From assembly GCA_030411725.1 (NCBI GenBank), contig MU839827.1:1302001-1366000 (forward strand): a stretch of 64,000 nucleotides of DNA. Direction: 5' to 3'. The stretch is from Echria macrotheca. Taxonomy: Eukaryota; Ascomycota; Sordariomycetes; Sordariales; Schizotheciaceae. Each line of letters starts with the position of its first letter. Positions within the stretch are counted from its first letter, which is position 1. Shown in pieces: positions 13,045 to 25,676 of this stretch. The notes under the pieces are model-generated. The model worked only from the letters and a program-made list of their open reading frames with translations. It made no database searches and was not told the DNA's origin. The translations under genes and the position numbers were made by a program.

Positions 13045-14374
13045 GGTGGCCTCGTCGTATTCTGGATGAGATGGCAGTGCGGGAAGCGTTGGGAAATGTG
13101 CGATCGCGTGGTTGAAAAAGCTATGTGGTAGGTGGAAGGGACGCGGAAGGAGAAGCGTGAAATGTTTCGCCAACCTTACACCAGGCGCGTTGAAGTTAAA
13201 AAGTGGGGCTGCCACTTTAGTTTACCCGTTGTCGAATTCGTAGTGAACTTGTAGGCCGCCCCTGCAGCCTTGCTCAACGTCAAACACTCTAATCTGGCTT
13301 CAAAGCTGAACTTCCATATCGACAGCCTAACCAACAATTCATTGTTTCTCCAGGGACTTCGACAATGTCTTTGACATCATCTTGGCCCACTTTTCACCCG
13401 TCCAGCAGTCATTCAGAGTAGCTAGTTAACTACTCCAAGCACACACTTCGCAGTCACCACGGCGGACGTCATATAGTATAGAAACTCATTGAATTCGTAA
13501 AGGCAACGATCATTCCTGTCGCCCGGCTCCTTTTTAAAACCACCGGCTTCACGACGCACTGATTAGATGGGGTGGGTTGTGATGGAGCTGAGAGGTAATG
13601 AATCTTTTTTTCAGTCATGCCATGAATACCAAGCAGGCCGTTTGCCATTTTTCCACCGTCATGAGGGAGCCGGACACATCCATATATCCATCCAGCCTTT
13701 TCTCCCCGTATCATCATTCCTTTCAAGCCCCGTCATCCGAGTGCATACTCGTTCCATACCAAACACCTAGGTGGGTGAGCAAACCCCCTCTAATACCGCC
13801 CGACAAGAGATATTGTGTGCTCCATGTCCATCGATCATTGTTGCCGAAGACGAAGTCGGTGATGGAAAGGCCGAGTCCCAAGGGCCGCAAGGAAGCAAAG
13901 GTCCAGCCGTAAGTGGACACCAGCCACACGGATAAAAACCTCCCCCGAACAAATCGTGGTAAAATAAGCAAAAGGCGTCCCGATCATGCAGAAAAGAAAT
14001 CTAAAACGTGGCCCCCTAGCACCCTAATGCGCGGCCCTTCACGAGACGACCAATGCTCCTGCTCCTTCTTGCCAAAGGGTTGCTGTTCATAGATCGCTTC
14101 CCTCGCACCTTCCGCTCGCCAACTTGAGGGCAACTCTGGGTATTGCTGGACATATGCTGAATCGAGGTGGGTATTGCTTCGCGTTGTATGGTTGTCGTTT
14201 GCCTAGCCCGGATGGGCCAGATCTCCTCGACTCGGGTACGGCGGAGCAGGCGAGAGAGTGTGGCTGCCTTCCCCAATCTTGTAAGCGTCTCTTGGTGCTA
14301 AAAATAGCCCAGATGAACCACAACATAACTGCGCGGGCTCAGATCGGCAGGGCCAAATTCGCATCGAGAAAACA
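13045..14374. other. intergenic, cbc1 promoter / gsk3 3' end
   Basis: Both neighbours are on the minus strand, so this 1.3 kb holds the cbc1 promoter on its left and the gsk3 3' untranslated region on its right. No domain-bearing frame is visible. Confidence 0.5.
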
Positions 14375-15852
14375 TCAGTCGAGTTTGGCCAACATCTCCT
14401 GCTTCGCCATCGGCGTAAAGTTGTCGATGTCTAGCCCCCGGGAAGCGAGGACCGGCCTCATGTGTGGTGGCACAAGCTGGTGATTGAGGTCGGGCCGGAT
14501 CGACAATTCTGGGAAACGATTAGCACCGACAAACACCTGCGATGTAGGATGATTCTTACCATGGCGACTGAAGTCGAAAAGAGGCGGCAGATCTTTGAGC
14601 TGCCCGGATTGGTGCCTCGAATCGGGGAACTTGGTATTCGGATTCCGCAGTTCGTCGAAAAAGGGATGAACCATGGCGTCGATGGCCGCCAGACGTTCCG
14701 TGGGGGTATACTCAAGCAGCCGCGCAATCAGGTCGATAGCATTTGCATCCGCCTTCCTGAACACCTTGTTGAAAGGATGCGGTTTGATTTGCGGGAACTT
14801 GTGCTCCATATAGTTCGGGTTCATAGTTCGAATCTGCTCGCGCGTCGGGGTTCCCAGAACCTTGATGATCTCCACCAACTGGTCGATGCCTGATTCACCG
14901 GGGAAAAGTGGCTGGCCAAGCATGAGCTCGGCCATGACGCATCCGGTGGACCACACGTCTGAATATCTGTTAGCAGCTGATTCTCGTTCCCTACCCCGTA
15001 TTACTCACCGATCTTCGTGGTATAGTTGGTCGCGCCGAAGATTAACTCGGGCGCTCTGTAGTACCGGGAGCAGATGTATGATACGTTCGGTTCGTTCTCC
15101 ACCAGTATCTTGGCGCTCCCGAAGTCACACAGCTTCAGCACACCGGTGCTGGGGTCGAGAAGAAGGTTCTGCGGCTTGATGTCGCGATGGCAGATGCCCT
15201 GCGAGTGGATGTAGGCCAGCGCTCGGAATAGCTGGTAGATGTAGAGTTTAACCTCGAGGATGGGCATGGTCGTCTTCATCTTGTTGAAGAACCTCGAAGC
15301 TCGGTAGACAGTTTCAGGGACAAACTCTTGCACCAGGTTGAGGTACACCTCGTCCTTCTGTGAAAGCGCGTCAGCATCAAACTCGCCGGCACTGGGTATG
15401 AATTAACCTACGCGCTCGCCATTGGAGTAGTAGAAGGCCTTCAGCTGCACGATGTTGGGGTGTCGCACAATTCTCATGATTTGGAGCTCACGATTCTACA
15501 AGGTGGTCAGTCCGGGAGGCCGTGGGTGTCGACAGAGCGGGGAAAGGGTACAGACCTTGAACCGCTTGTCTTGCAGAACACGCTTGATAGCGGCATCTTC
15601 GTTGGACGGAGAAAGTTTGGTTTGGAAGACAACACCAAACGATCCGTTGCCAACTATCTTGCATTGGGTGTATTGTATCTCCCTGGTTTCGCCTGTGACG
15701 CCATCTTGTACTTTTTCACGGATGATCTCTGCACGAAACTACCGTTAGCCTCCTCCTCAATTAAAAAAAAAGGCCCAGCCAGTCTTGGGATATATGCTCT
15801 ACTCACCTCCCATCCGCAAGGTATTGAACGCTGCTGGGCGATTTGATGCCAT
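14375..15852 (-). CDS. gsk3: glycogen synthase kinase 3 (GSK3/shaggy)
   Basis: CMGC-group Ser/Thr kinase with broad roles in development and stress signalling. Exons are 15852-15807, 15728-15556, 15495-15412, 15357-15009, 14958-14560 and 14508-14375, giving 394 residues, the usual fungal GSK3 length. Visible features are the glycine loop GNGSFG (residues 42-47), Lys64 in AAIK, HRD Asp160, DFG Asp179, and the activation-loop Tyr195 in VSYICSRYY, equivalent to human GSK3-beta Tyr216. The inhibitory N-terminal Ser9 region of animal GSK3 is absent. The C-terminus ends [14 protein letters not shown]. The last intron (14559-14509, 51 nt, GTAAGA...CCCAG) is a multiple of three without a stop, so it can be mistaken for coding; family alignment (FSRH-ELSIRP) supports removing it. 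A long C-rich leader upstream probably includes a 5' untranslated intron. Confidence 0.95.
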
Positions 15853-16979
15853 CTTGACCGGGGCGAGGTGACAGTGGCCAAGTCAATGCTACCGATGGAA
15901 ATGGTCAATGAGGTCGGCGTGCGGGTGCGAGGCGGAATAAATCGCGGGATTCCTGGGACGGGCCGTGTTGGGCAACAAGTGGCGGCGACGACCGATGACC
16001 GGGATTGCGGCTGGCGGGCTCAGTTTCGGGCCCAAGTGTGGCAGCAACCTATTGACGACGGACCAGAGGCGTTGGGCTCTCTTGGGTGCACTAGATGCTT
16101 GTGACCAGGAGCCGGTTTGTCGACTGGCTGGAATGCTAGTGTTTAGAGAGGTGGAATGTTGGATGGCAGTCTGGCGGCGCAAGAATAAAAGCGGGTGGGT
16201 CGTTTCGACGGCCGATGCGGCAGGCTGCGACAAGTAGATTGACTGACGAGCCGGGATGGGATTGCCGTCAGAAATTGGTCTCCTAGGGTCCCAGCCGTCA
16301 GATGGGTTCGCAGAGAATCCAGACAGGAAGAGGCAAGCGGATCGCAAAGAAAATGAGGGTCAAGATGCTGCATAGGGGAATGGTGATGTAGGTGCTGGGG
16401 GGGATGGATGGGTTGGTTTTTGAAGGTCAGGCAAAGTGAAGTCTTGGAGGGGCGGGCGAGCGTAGCTTAAAGTGAAATGACGGCGGGGAATGACAGGGCA
16501 ATGCGGTGGCGACCATACACAAGCGACAGCCTAGTATGTGCACCGGCGGCCAAGTCAAGTGGCTCTGGGACAACGCAGGGCGCCTGCGCTCAACGAGACA
16601 GCCGGGCCGCGAAGCAACGACGACATCCGCGCTGCTCTGGCAGCAGACGACGAAGAGCCCGTATGCTCAACCGCGTCGTGAAGTAAACAGCGAGCGCCCA
16701 GCACAGCAGGAGAGCCAGCGTCCTCGTCGGGTTTTGACGATGAAGCAATGCCTGTCCTGAGCCCAGCTTGGTCTTGCATGCAGCAGAGAACCTCACACGT
16801 CTGGTGAGGTCAGATGGCCAGGGACTTGGCGCTCTGTGCCTCAGATGCAGCCAACCACAGGCAGCGAGGGAGGGGTTGGGGCAGGAAGCAGGCAAGGGTT
16901 CGGGAGTGCGCCGGGAGAGGCAGAGAAAGAGACAGGTGAGTGCTTTGGGAGAGCTCGGTGAATGAGGTAAGGAGGGGCA

Positions 16980-17350
16980 GATGGAGCGGCCAGAACTCAC
17001 CAGAGCGCCGCGGCGGAAGCAAGAACACGCGCCGAAGCTGTTTGTCGGAGTCGCGCGAGGTGCAAGAGAGCTGACGCGAGTGATGCCGGCTCGGGGGGTC
17101 CTTGAGGTTCGGCTGTCTGTCCCAGAGCGAGTCGTCTAGCTGTGTGGATTCGAGGGGAGAGAAGGTGCTGGTTGGGCGGGGACTTCGTTGTGAGGGGTTG
17201 AGGTGCCGTCGACAACTGGGGGCCTTTTGAGCACGAGCCCGTAAGCAAGCTGTGCGCCGCGACGGGTCCAGTGGAGCGCAAAATGGCCGCTGTCTGGTTG
17301 GCCCGAGCTGGCCTGTCTTCTTGTCTTGGGAGGGGTATGCGAGCCGCAAA
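16980..17350 (-). promoter_or_regulatory. possible gsk3 5' leader with an intron donor
   Basis: On the minus strand this segment is rich in C and CT and runs into CTCTG followed by GTGAGT at about 17002, a strong fungal splice donor. It lies 1.1 kb upstream of the gsk3 start codon in the same orientation. A spliced untranslated leader of gsk3 would explain it. The acceptor is not clear and no transcript data are available. Confidence 0.25.
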
Positions 17351-20300
17351 GCTGCACGGTGGGCAACGATCTAAAAACAGACTAGAATCGCAACCAGGGC
17401 TGCGATCGAGGGCCTGTCAACGAGATCGGTAGGCCGGCTTCGAGATTTGTTCTGTTGTCCAGGGGAAATGGGACGAGACGGAGACGCGGTCTTGGATGAG
17501 CGGACACGCTCCGATTTGTGGCTCTGCGGACGCTAGCTACCGGGAGGCTGGACTCCGGATCGTGTGATGGGAGAAGGGGGAGAGGTGAAAAGCTGGAAAG
17601 TCAGCTGCGAGTCGGCGTGATGTATAGCTGCGCGCGGAGCCGGCCAATGTGCTGTGACGTGACTGCAACCAAAGCGGCGAAGGAAGAAGCCAGGCGGGGA
17701 GGCGGGGGCCTAGAAATAGCCTCAGTTGAACCGTCGGGCCCTATGCGGCCGTCAAGCAAACCCGGGATGGCTTCTGCGGCTCGTTGCAGCTTCTTCGACC
17801 GTCTGTCGTCCTTGTCGCGTGTCCACGGCCTCGGGACAGCAGGATCGGGCGATACTCGGCTCTTCACGACCTCGTAAACAACCGGGCGAAACTTGTATGT
17901 TTACTTGTTCAAGAGCTGTCCGTGTAGCACCACCCGGGATCAGGGAGACGGGAGCACCGGGATCGGGATTTAGCGAATTGTGGGAAGACGGCGAGAGGGA
18001 TGTAACTGGTGCCGGCGAATATGAAATCGACGCATCACCCACGAGGAAGAACCAACGGCAAAAACCAACATGGACAATACAATGCGGCTGCTCTGGCTTT
18101 TGTTCTCGGAATCCGCCAGACTGGGGCTTTTGCTCATGTGCCCATTTCGAAACCGGGGGCTACTGCGCTAATCACTCGGCAGGCGAAGTCCAGAAAGATA
18201 TTCACTGGTTTGACCTGATCTGCTGAGCAAGCTGATCCTGCAGGGACTCCATTCTTTTTTGCCTCCACCGGGATCTGTGGATTCAACACTGCTGCAACGA
18301 CGTGAACCGCTGCCTCACTTCCACGTTGGAATGACAAGCTCTCCGGGATGCAAGCTCGACTCGGGAGCCAGCACAAAATCTCCAATTGGGATCAGAATAA
18401 CCGTCAGCCCATCCCACGTCGTTCTTTGTGGGCGCGGCGAGCCGAGACAATCAAGGTTGCCCTGATCACACGGAGGTCAAGGTCGCGGCCGCCGGGCCCC
18501 AAGCATCCCGTAGCTATGGGATGCCCAGCCGCCTTGACCATGAGCACAAAGACACACAAGGCTACTCTCACCTACGAACCGACCTGTCGGGAACGGCTAG
18601 ACAGATCCAAGGCCGGTATGCAACTGTCTCTTGGGGCAGGATGCGCCGTAGGCAAGAAGACATGACATTGGGTTAGACTTGGCAGATGTGTCGATGCCTT
18701 CAACGGATCAACCGTCTCTCTCACTCGGTCCCTAGCGGCCCGGAGAGCGGCCAACAAACGAACAGGACAGGGGTCGCCGGAGGCAGTGGTGTCCCTGCCA
18801 TGCGCACAGTAGCTTCCCGAGCCGCTTGATGTATCGTCGGCGCTTGTGTGTCCTGAGATTGTCTTGGACGAGCCGGAGCCACATACTAATGACCCCACCG
18901 GGAAGTTAAGGTCTGATTCCACCTTGAGCCCATCCTGACGAAGGAGGGCCCGGATAATATGTCGTCTCCTGAGAGAACTGAGGTTTTGGATCCCTTTTTA
19001 AGGACTGATGGACGGGCACCCGCATATATCCGCGGGAATAGAATGCTGGGTTACCAAGACCAGCTTGTCTGCTCAATCGGAATCCGTGATTTGGCTAATC
19101 ACTGAGAAGTCCTTCGCCAGGACGACAATTGCACCACGAGCCGGCGGTGCGGACTACAATGGTCCAGACGCAGCCACAAAACATGCAGCTTGGTCCGAGG
19201 ATTTGTCGTCGATGTTTCAAGCGCTCAACTTGACCAAATAGCAGCGGGCCACGGTGGTGTGTCGTTGCGGCCGGGCTGAGCTGCAAAGTCACAACATACG
19301 GGATGCCAGCCAGTGGCCGTGAGGACGACCAGAGAATCGGAGCGCACCTCAACACCAATGCCGTTGGCCCCTTTATTGCCGGCAGGCGTCAGGGATGCCG
19401 TGTCATGGTTGTCTGCTTGGGGCTGGCAGAGGTGAAAAGCCCAGCAGCCATCACGATTGCGCATCGTCGATTGGCTGCCGTGGTTGAATCCGGTCAACCG
19501 ACAGCAGGGAGGGTTGGGAGGTGCGGGGCTTGGTCAGCTGGAGGAGCAATCTGGATGAAGATCTTGATACTGAGATGGTGTCAAACGCGCGAGATGGAGG
19601 GATCTCAATATTTGCTCGACGTGCAGCAAAGAGGCTGTAGGATAACTAGACTCGGGTTGCCAGGGCGTTGAGATGTTTCCGGTCCGATGCAACGGGTCAT
19701 GCAGAAACATGAAATTCGCCTTTGCATCATCAATGGTCGCCGGCCGCCTTGCCGTACCCAACGAACCGAGTGTGAGGGGTCTGCCGAGCTCCCGTTTGGA
19801 GGGGTAATGACATCAATTGGCGAGATTGGAGGCTCAAAATCACCGTCAAGCCGTCAAAGCTGGCGGTTTTGATAAACAAGAGAAATAGGTCTTTCGGGCT
19901 CCATTTCCAACAGCTCAGCCGGGTCTGACGGACTAAGGCTTGGTGTTTTCGGCGTCATGGTGTTCGGTCTGCCTCATCGCAGGGCTGTTCGCAGCGGCCA
20001 TCGCAACCACCTCCCCCGCCGCAGAACGCGCGATCTGATTGGGGCAACGAAGTTCACTGAACGATGATGATCACATGCGTCAAAGTCTGACCAGCGCCCA
20101 ATCGCTTCAGGGACAGGCAGTGGTACCTGTCCGCTGTCACCCCATTGAGCAGTTGCATGGATGACTCCGTGATGTCTGACGGTGCTTTTCTCCCCCTGTG
20201 CTGCGGCACAAACCCCGACGAGGTCGGCGCTGAGTGGACCGTGGAACCCTCCTGCGTGTAAAGAGGTCCCATGACCTCCTCGGCCGCGCTAAAAAAAATC

Positions 20301-21630
20301 GCGAACCAGGCAGATCTGTAGCGGGCCCGGAACCCATCCATCGGTAACTACCACAGTAGCCACCAACGACGGAGAACGACGAGACTGCGAGAGGAAATCA
20401 GGGACCAAGACGGATCAACCGCCATCTTTTTACGCTGACCACGATGTGAGGTAACCAGAGGATATTGGTGGGGTCTTCAGGATGTCGGACTGCTTCCCGC
20501 TCTGTGGCCGGCGACCGAAGGATTACCCGTCCGGCATGACCAAAGATACAGATGCCAGGCACAAGGTGCGATTCCCGGACTCGCATCCGCGTCCATCTCA
20601 ACGAGTTTCGGGAGGAGCCATGGGAAGGCGCAAATATCTGCCACGTGAGCTTGAAAAAGCGAGTTGCGGCACTGTGTGTCTCCTGCATCTACCAGCAGAA
20701 AGAGCCGACATCAACATATCTCAACCCCTAACTGGGGATGAATGACGCCCAAAACAAAAAGAGCCCAACTTACCCAGCTGGTTGCCTAGTTTCTCGATCT
20801 TGTATCGCGGAGCCATCCATATGTAAAATCGGTAACGTTATTGGTCAGTCGAGAAAACGGAATCCTTGGAGTGCACATTGCTTGGGACTCGGCAAACAAA
20901 TTCATTCCAGCTTTGGTCATGATGCTCCGATGAGCAGGGAGAGAAGTCACGGGTTCCAGCAGCCCCGTCGGCGGGTTTTTTTTCCCTTTGTACCTTACCA
21001 TAGGGGTGCTTGACCCAGGGCAGTGGGAAGATTTATTCGGCTGCGAGATCCAAAGGTAAGCCTCCCGGGAGTCCCGGCATCCCACATCCCCCAACGTCCG
21101 TGTTTAGCGCAAGGGAGTAGTAGTATCGTACGTAGTATATACCTAACGGCAAGGTCCGCGATTAGACTACTTTTGACGACATCCCGGGTGACCTGGCATG
21201 TGATTTAAACTCAATGTGCTCAATATGCTGACTGTTGCATCCGTGGAGAAGGCTACGAGGGAACTTGCGCGTGGCACCCGAGGTGGTGTCGGTGAAGCGG
21301 GCAAGCGGTCGACAGCGCACACCGAGTCGCCCGAATTGGCGGCCACATGCTGCGTTGTGGCTTGTGCTTTTCGATTTCGATCAAACTGGCTGGCGGTTTT
21401 GCACCGAACACCACACCCAATACAAAAGGCGCGGTGGACGAGGAACTGGAGAAGAAAAGAGAACAAAAACGAGTGGCATTTCCTGACGCCAAGATACAGG
21501 GGGGGCACGGCGGGCACGACTGCATGTCGGTCGGGACGTTAATAAGAGAAGGGGCAGCAACAGATTGTAACGGCTAATTGTCGAAATGTGGCCGAGGACG
21601 GGTCCAGAGAAAGCGAGATACCACCGCTCC

Positions 21631-21648
21631 GGTAGGTAGGTAGGTAGG
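21631..21648. repeat. (GGTA)4 microsatellite
   Basis: Four tandem GGTA units and a partial unit in the gene-poor region. Confidence 0.85.
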
Positions 21649-21927
21649 GGACGAGGAAACGCTGCGACAACGGGCACCAGTACCAGAGAGGGAGAGAGAT
21701 GCTCGGCAACAGCCTGCGCTATGTATGCATGCCGGGCACGGGTTTCGATTTGCTGAACCGGAACTTGTTCGAAATGTTTCCCATTTCCTGCATACAACCG
21801 GGCCAGCACTTTTTGCAGATTATTATCATCCTGGCCTGCAGCGCCGTATTCGGTCGTTCTCATCTCGAGTCAAGTCAAGAGACATACTCGCCGAACGACG
21901 ACGACGAGATAAGGGAGCGAGATTTTA

Positions 21928-21944
21928 TCTCTCTCTCTCTCTCT
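21928..21944. repeat. (TC)n microsatellite
   Basis: Run of about 17 alternating T and C in the gene-poor region. Confidence 0.85.
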
Positions 21945-24343
21945 TGCGTCATGCGAATCATTGGAGGGGGATGGAGGGGTTGCGTCCAGCAGCCAGCAGC
22001 AGAGAGAGAGGCCAGGGACCAAGCTCTGGGGACGACGAGGGGGGCTTGCGCTAGTCCAAAAATACGACGGACATGTCTCCGTGGTTGGTCTAACAGCTCC
22101 CAGGTTTCTCGCAGAAAGCACGTGTCGTGTGCGGTCGTGTGTTGGCCATGACATTTTAGAGTCTTAGACTCGGGAATCGCTGATACACAAGCGCCGCCAC
22201 TGTTTCGAAACGGCGCTAACAGGCTACCTTAGGTACTGCTTGAGTTGTCTGTCCATCGTTGTTGAATCTGAGATGGGCCGGGAGCTTGGGCCAAACCAGA
22301 GTTGCTGTTGCTGTCGGGACCAGCAAATTCGACCCGGCGCAGGAATGGACGGACGGCTTCGGACTGTCCCTCCGGCGAGTGAGGACCACAGCAGCTCTGG
22401 TCGGCCTTGGCGGCGAGCTACTTTGCCTCCTCACAGCAAGGATAGCTGTACAGCATACAACCGTTGGAAGCTCTGATGCTACTCGATCGCTTTGTTGTTT
22501 TTCTACCCAAAACTCAGGGCACCCACTGGTAGGGGCAGGGAACAGGGACAGGGGCAAAGCCGTCCTCGCCGCTCAACAGCATGACCGCGGTCACTCTCTC
22601 TGGGTCTTATCTGTCTTACATGATGAACCACCCATCTGCAAAGCGCTGTCAGAGACAGCTACGTAGCTGGTCCTCTCTCTCGCTTGGTCATTTTTTTGTG
22701 GGCTTGCTGCTCGAGACTTGCATGCAGCCCTTTTCAGCCAGTGGGAGCGGCAGGTCTTGGCAGACATACCCCTTTTTGTCGACCTGCAGCCTATAAACTA
22801 CGTCTTTGGTTGAGAAGAAGAAGGAGGTATGCACCGTCCCGGCAGAACCGGTCCCGTTGAACATCCATCTGCTGCTGCTCTGCTCTGATGACCCGCTACC
22901 TACATTACCTGTCCGTATTCCCGTAGGAACCAGGCAAAAGCCACAGGCGACCAGGAAGGGAGAGAGTCAAGTACGAAGGGACAATCACGATGGCTCTCCT
23001 TGGGCAAGCTGGCAATAGATCTTCGAGCCCATGTGGGATTTGGGCACCACCGCTCTTCACACAGCTTCTGGTGGAAGTCTGCGAGTAGGAACGGCGGTGT
23101 TTATTTTTGCCCCCCTTTCCCACCCACCCCCTAAGGTACACTTTTGTGCTACGGGCCCCACTCGGTTGCAGTCCTCCTTCTAGGATGTGATGGGCTCGCA
23201 GCCGTGCGTGGCCCGACCAAGGAAAACAAAAAGGAACGGCAGCTCTCTTTTTTTGATGCAGGTCAGACGCAATAGACGCTTCGAAAGAGCGGATTGGGTA
23301 GGGCCGGGAGGACGATCTCGCGGTGTCGGAGATATTCTCTGCATCAGCTCCTCTGCCAGTGCAGCAAGCAGCTTTGGTGTTTACCAACTAAGGTAACGAG
23401 TCTCACAGGGATTGTGTCTATCAGGCTCTTGTTCACCTGCGGGATACAGCTTTCTTATCGATCCTTTCCTCAACCAAGGTTGTCGATCAAACGGGAAGGC
23501 CGTTCTTTTCCTTCTGTGTTGTTCTTTTTCATGTTGACATACTTCTCACACTTGACAACACCTGGCTGGCTGAGCTGGCTTCGGTGGCTGGCTGGAAGTG
23601 CTCTCAAGGTCGGTGGTTCGCTGACTTGCTGCCCAGTCGGAAGGACTCGGCGCCATCCTCTCTTGGCTCGAATAGGTACAGTCCACACGCTGCGGGTGGT
23701 GGTGACCTGTTGGGGCAGATAAATATGATTTTTCTCCCTGAGTGCAATGCGGGCGGGATTATCCGTAACCCATCGAACCACACACACTCCGCCCATCGTC
23801 CCATTTCGAAAGGGGGGGCGTAAAGGGAAGAGAGAGAGAAAGAGAGAGAGAGGGTGACGTTCCACGACGCTTTCACGCCTCTCTGTGCGACATGCAAGAA
23901 GCTCTCATAGGGAAAACGGTCCAAAATGGATTGTACAAGAGTGTGTGTGGCATGACTTCTCTCCGACGTCCCAGAGACGGGGATGGATAGGAAGAGAAAA
24001 GTAAAATAAAACCATGGGCCGAGAAAAATCAGACCACACCCCCCAACCGACGACGCAGATACCTTTTCCTAGCCAGGTACCTACCTGGATATCCTTGTCG
24101 AAGATGGCGAGGTAGGTGCAGTTGTGAGGGCGAGGCATAGTACACAGATCGGAGACAAATGTCGGCTAGATGCATGCGATTCGGCGCCACCCCAAAACAT
24201 CATCTCAGTTTCGAGGTCTTGGTCTGTTAAGCCGAGACACAAGTCTTTGACTCAGTTACTTTCAACTTTGCCAAACTTTTTGTTTATAAGCTTTGGTAAT
24301 CCTCTAGATTAAATGTTCCGGTTGGGTACTTACCTATAAATAC

Positions 24344-24906
24344 CTAGACCATCACAACAACAAGGTAGTTAAGTCGCCCTGTCCGGTGTAAAGATAGGGG
24401 GTATTCGCCTTCATCCGGGGCGGCATGCGATTCTGAAGACCTAGTCCGCCCTGGCGTCCAAGTGAGGCCCGAATCAGCATGCGGCGAGCCGCCGGCAACG
24501 ATCGTACAGTGAGCCCGGGCAAAGATATGACCCATGCGAGTGATCTGGTCTTCGACGAAGGCCTCGTCGTCTTGAACGATACAGAGACGATCGCACCATA
24601 AATAGCGTAGGCCCAGCAGGCCGGTCAGAAACATAGCGTCCTCTACCGTCCTTGGCAAGGCGACTGTTCTTTTCGGACCCAGCAGCGACCCGGCCTCCTT
24701 CAATGATTCGATGTCGTCTCGGGTGCTCTTTGCCGTCTCGACGGCTCCCCATATGTATATAGCTCAGGGCCATATACTTGATCGACGGGTCGTACGAGAC
24801 GATGCAACATCTCTCGATATCAATGACCAGGCAAGATTGACCGCCCTCGGTGAACGTCTTGCAGGGAAACGGACGGCCTGGCTCGCTGTGGGCTCGTGCT
24901 CACAGC
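24344..24906 (-). pseudogene. HET-domain (heterokaryon incompatibility) relic, frameshifted
   Basis: HET domains trigger cell death when incompatible fungal strains fuse. On the minus strand one frame (about 24905-24757) reads CLVIDIERCCIV then YDPSIKYMALSY, the typical opening of a HET domain. The following block, in another frame, reads WGAVETAKSTRDDIESL, then LPRTVEDAMFLTGLLGLRY, LWCDRLCIVQDD and ITRMGHIFARAHCTIVAG, the core motifs in the right order. The switch falls at about 24751-24758 inside the sequence ATATACATAT and behaves like a 4-base insertion. The first frame has a stop just upstream (near 24907). After the ADSGL-like motif the frame runs into unrelated sequence and stops at 24344, so the long C-terminal region is missing. 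I read it as a decayed fragment, not a working gene. Confidence 0.75.
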
Positions 24907-25676
24907 GATAAAGCCATTCGCGGAGCCGGAAGAGGGTGCCTACTGAGTGCTAGGGTCGGGCGTATGCTGCCGCGGCGATGCATGTCGGCTTCGACAGCAG
25001 CCAGTCGAATATTCGAATCGCCGTTGTTGGGCAGAACGGCAGGGAAGGTCGAAGTTGGCTTTGCGTGTCAGAATCTATCGCCTTCAGAATGGCTTATTTG
25101 GAGAAGCCATATCGGGGATACGTTGTGACGGGATTTGCTAGTTGCCTGCAATGGTTGGCATGTGCTGGTAGCTATGTTAAAATGGACAATAATCGTGGGA
25201 TTTCGTTTGCCGCAGTTGATTTAGACTGGGCAGGTTCCAGTATGGCTAACCGATGGTCTCCTAGGACGTTCCTTCCTCGCCACCAAGGCCTCACCACCCA
25301 AGCATCAGCAGCATTTCCCTCAAGACGGATCCTGGCACTCGAACCTGGATGAATGCTGAAAACCGATAATACTCCATGTAGCGTCCATGTAGCATTCGTA
25401 GTTTTTGTGGCGCGCCAAGGTCGTTGCAAACAAACAAGGACGCCTTCCATTCCTACCCACATGAATATGATGTACAGGGCGCCGTCCTCCAGACACCGAA
25501 AACCTCCATCGTCCTATAACCAGGGACTTCCCGAATCCAGCCCGTATTAAACGCACCCCAAGACCACAATGCAACCGCCCTCCAGGAACCTCTCGGAGGG
25601 CTATCCCAGCAGACGCATAGTCCCCTCGTCTCTGAAGATATCAAATATTTAGCCGCCGCAAACCAGCAAGGCCCCA
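24907..25676. other. intergenic, HET relic to vps68
   Basis: No supported gene. The part next to the HET relic (24907-25100) may hold further decayed N-terminal sequence of the same gene, but no motif proves it. The right part is the likely 3' untranslated region of vps68. Confidence 0.4.

Larger units (their letters stand above)
15853..24343. other. 8.5 kb stretch without a recognised gene
   Basis: No frame in this stretch shows a protein domain I recognise. The first 1.5 kb next to gsk3 is pyrimidine-rich on the minus strand and has a strong GTGAGT donor near 17002, which suggests a long, spliced 5' leader of gsk3. The rest (about 17.4-24.3 kb) has only short, overlapping open frames. It contains small simple repeats: GGTA x4 at 21631, a TC run at 21928 and AG-rich DNA near 23829. 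It is not obviously AT-rich, so a heavily RIP-mutated transposon block is unlikely. Lineage-specific or noncoding transcripts remain possible. Confidence 0.55.

Noticed and set aside
16810..17349. 179-codon minus-strand frame
   Set aside because: Low-complexity Ser/Pro/Arg/Leu sequence crossing a strong splice donor; better explained as leader sequence.
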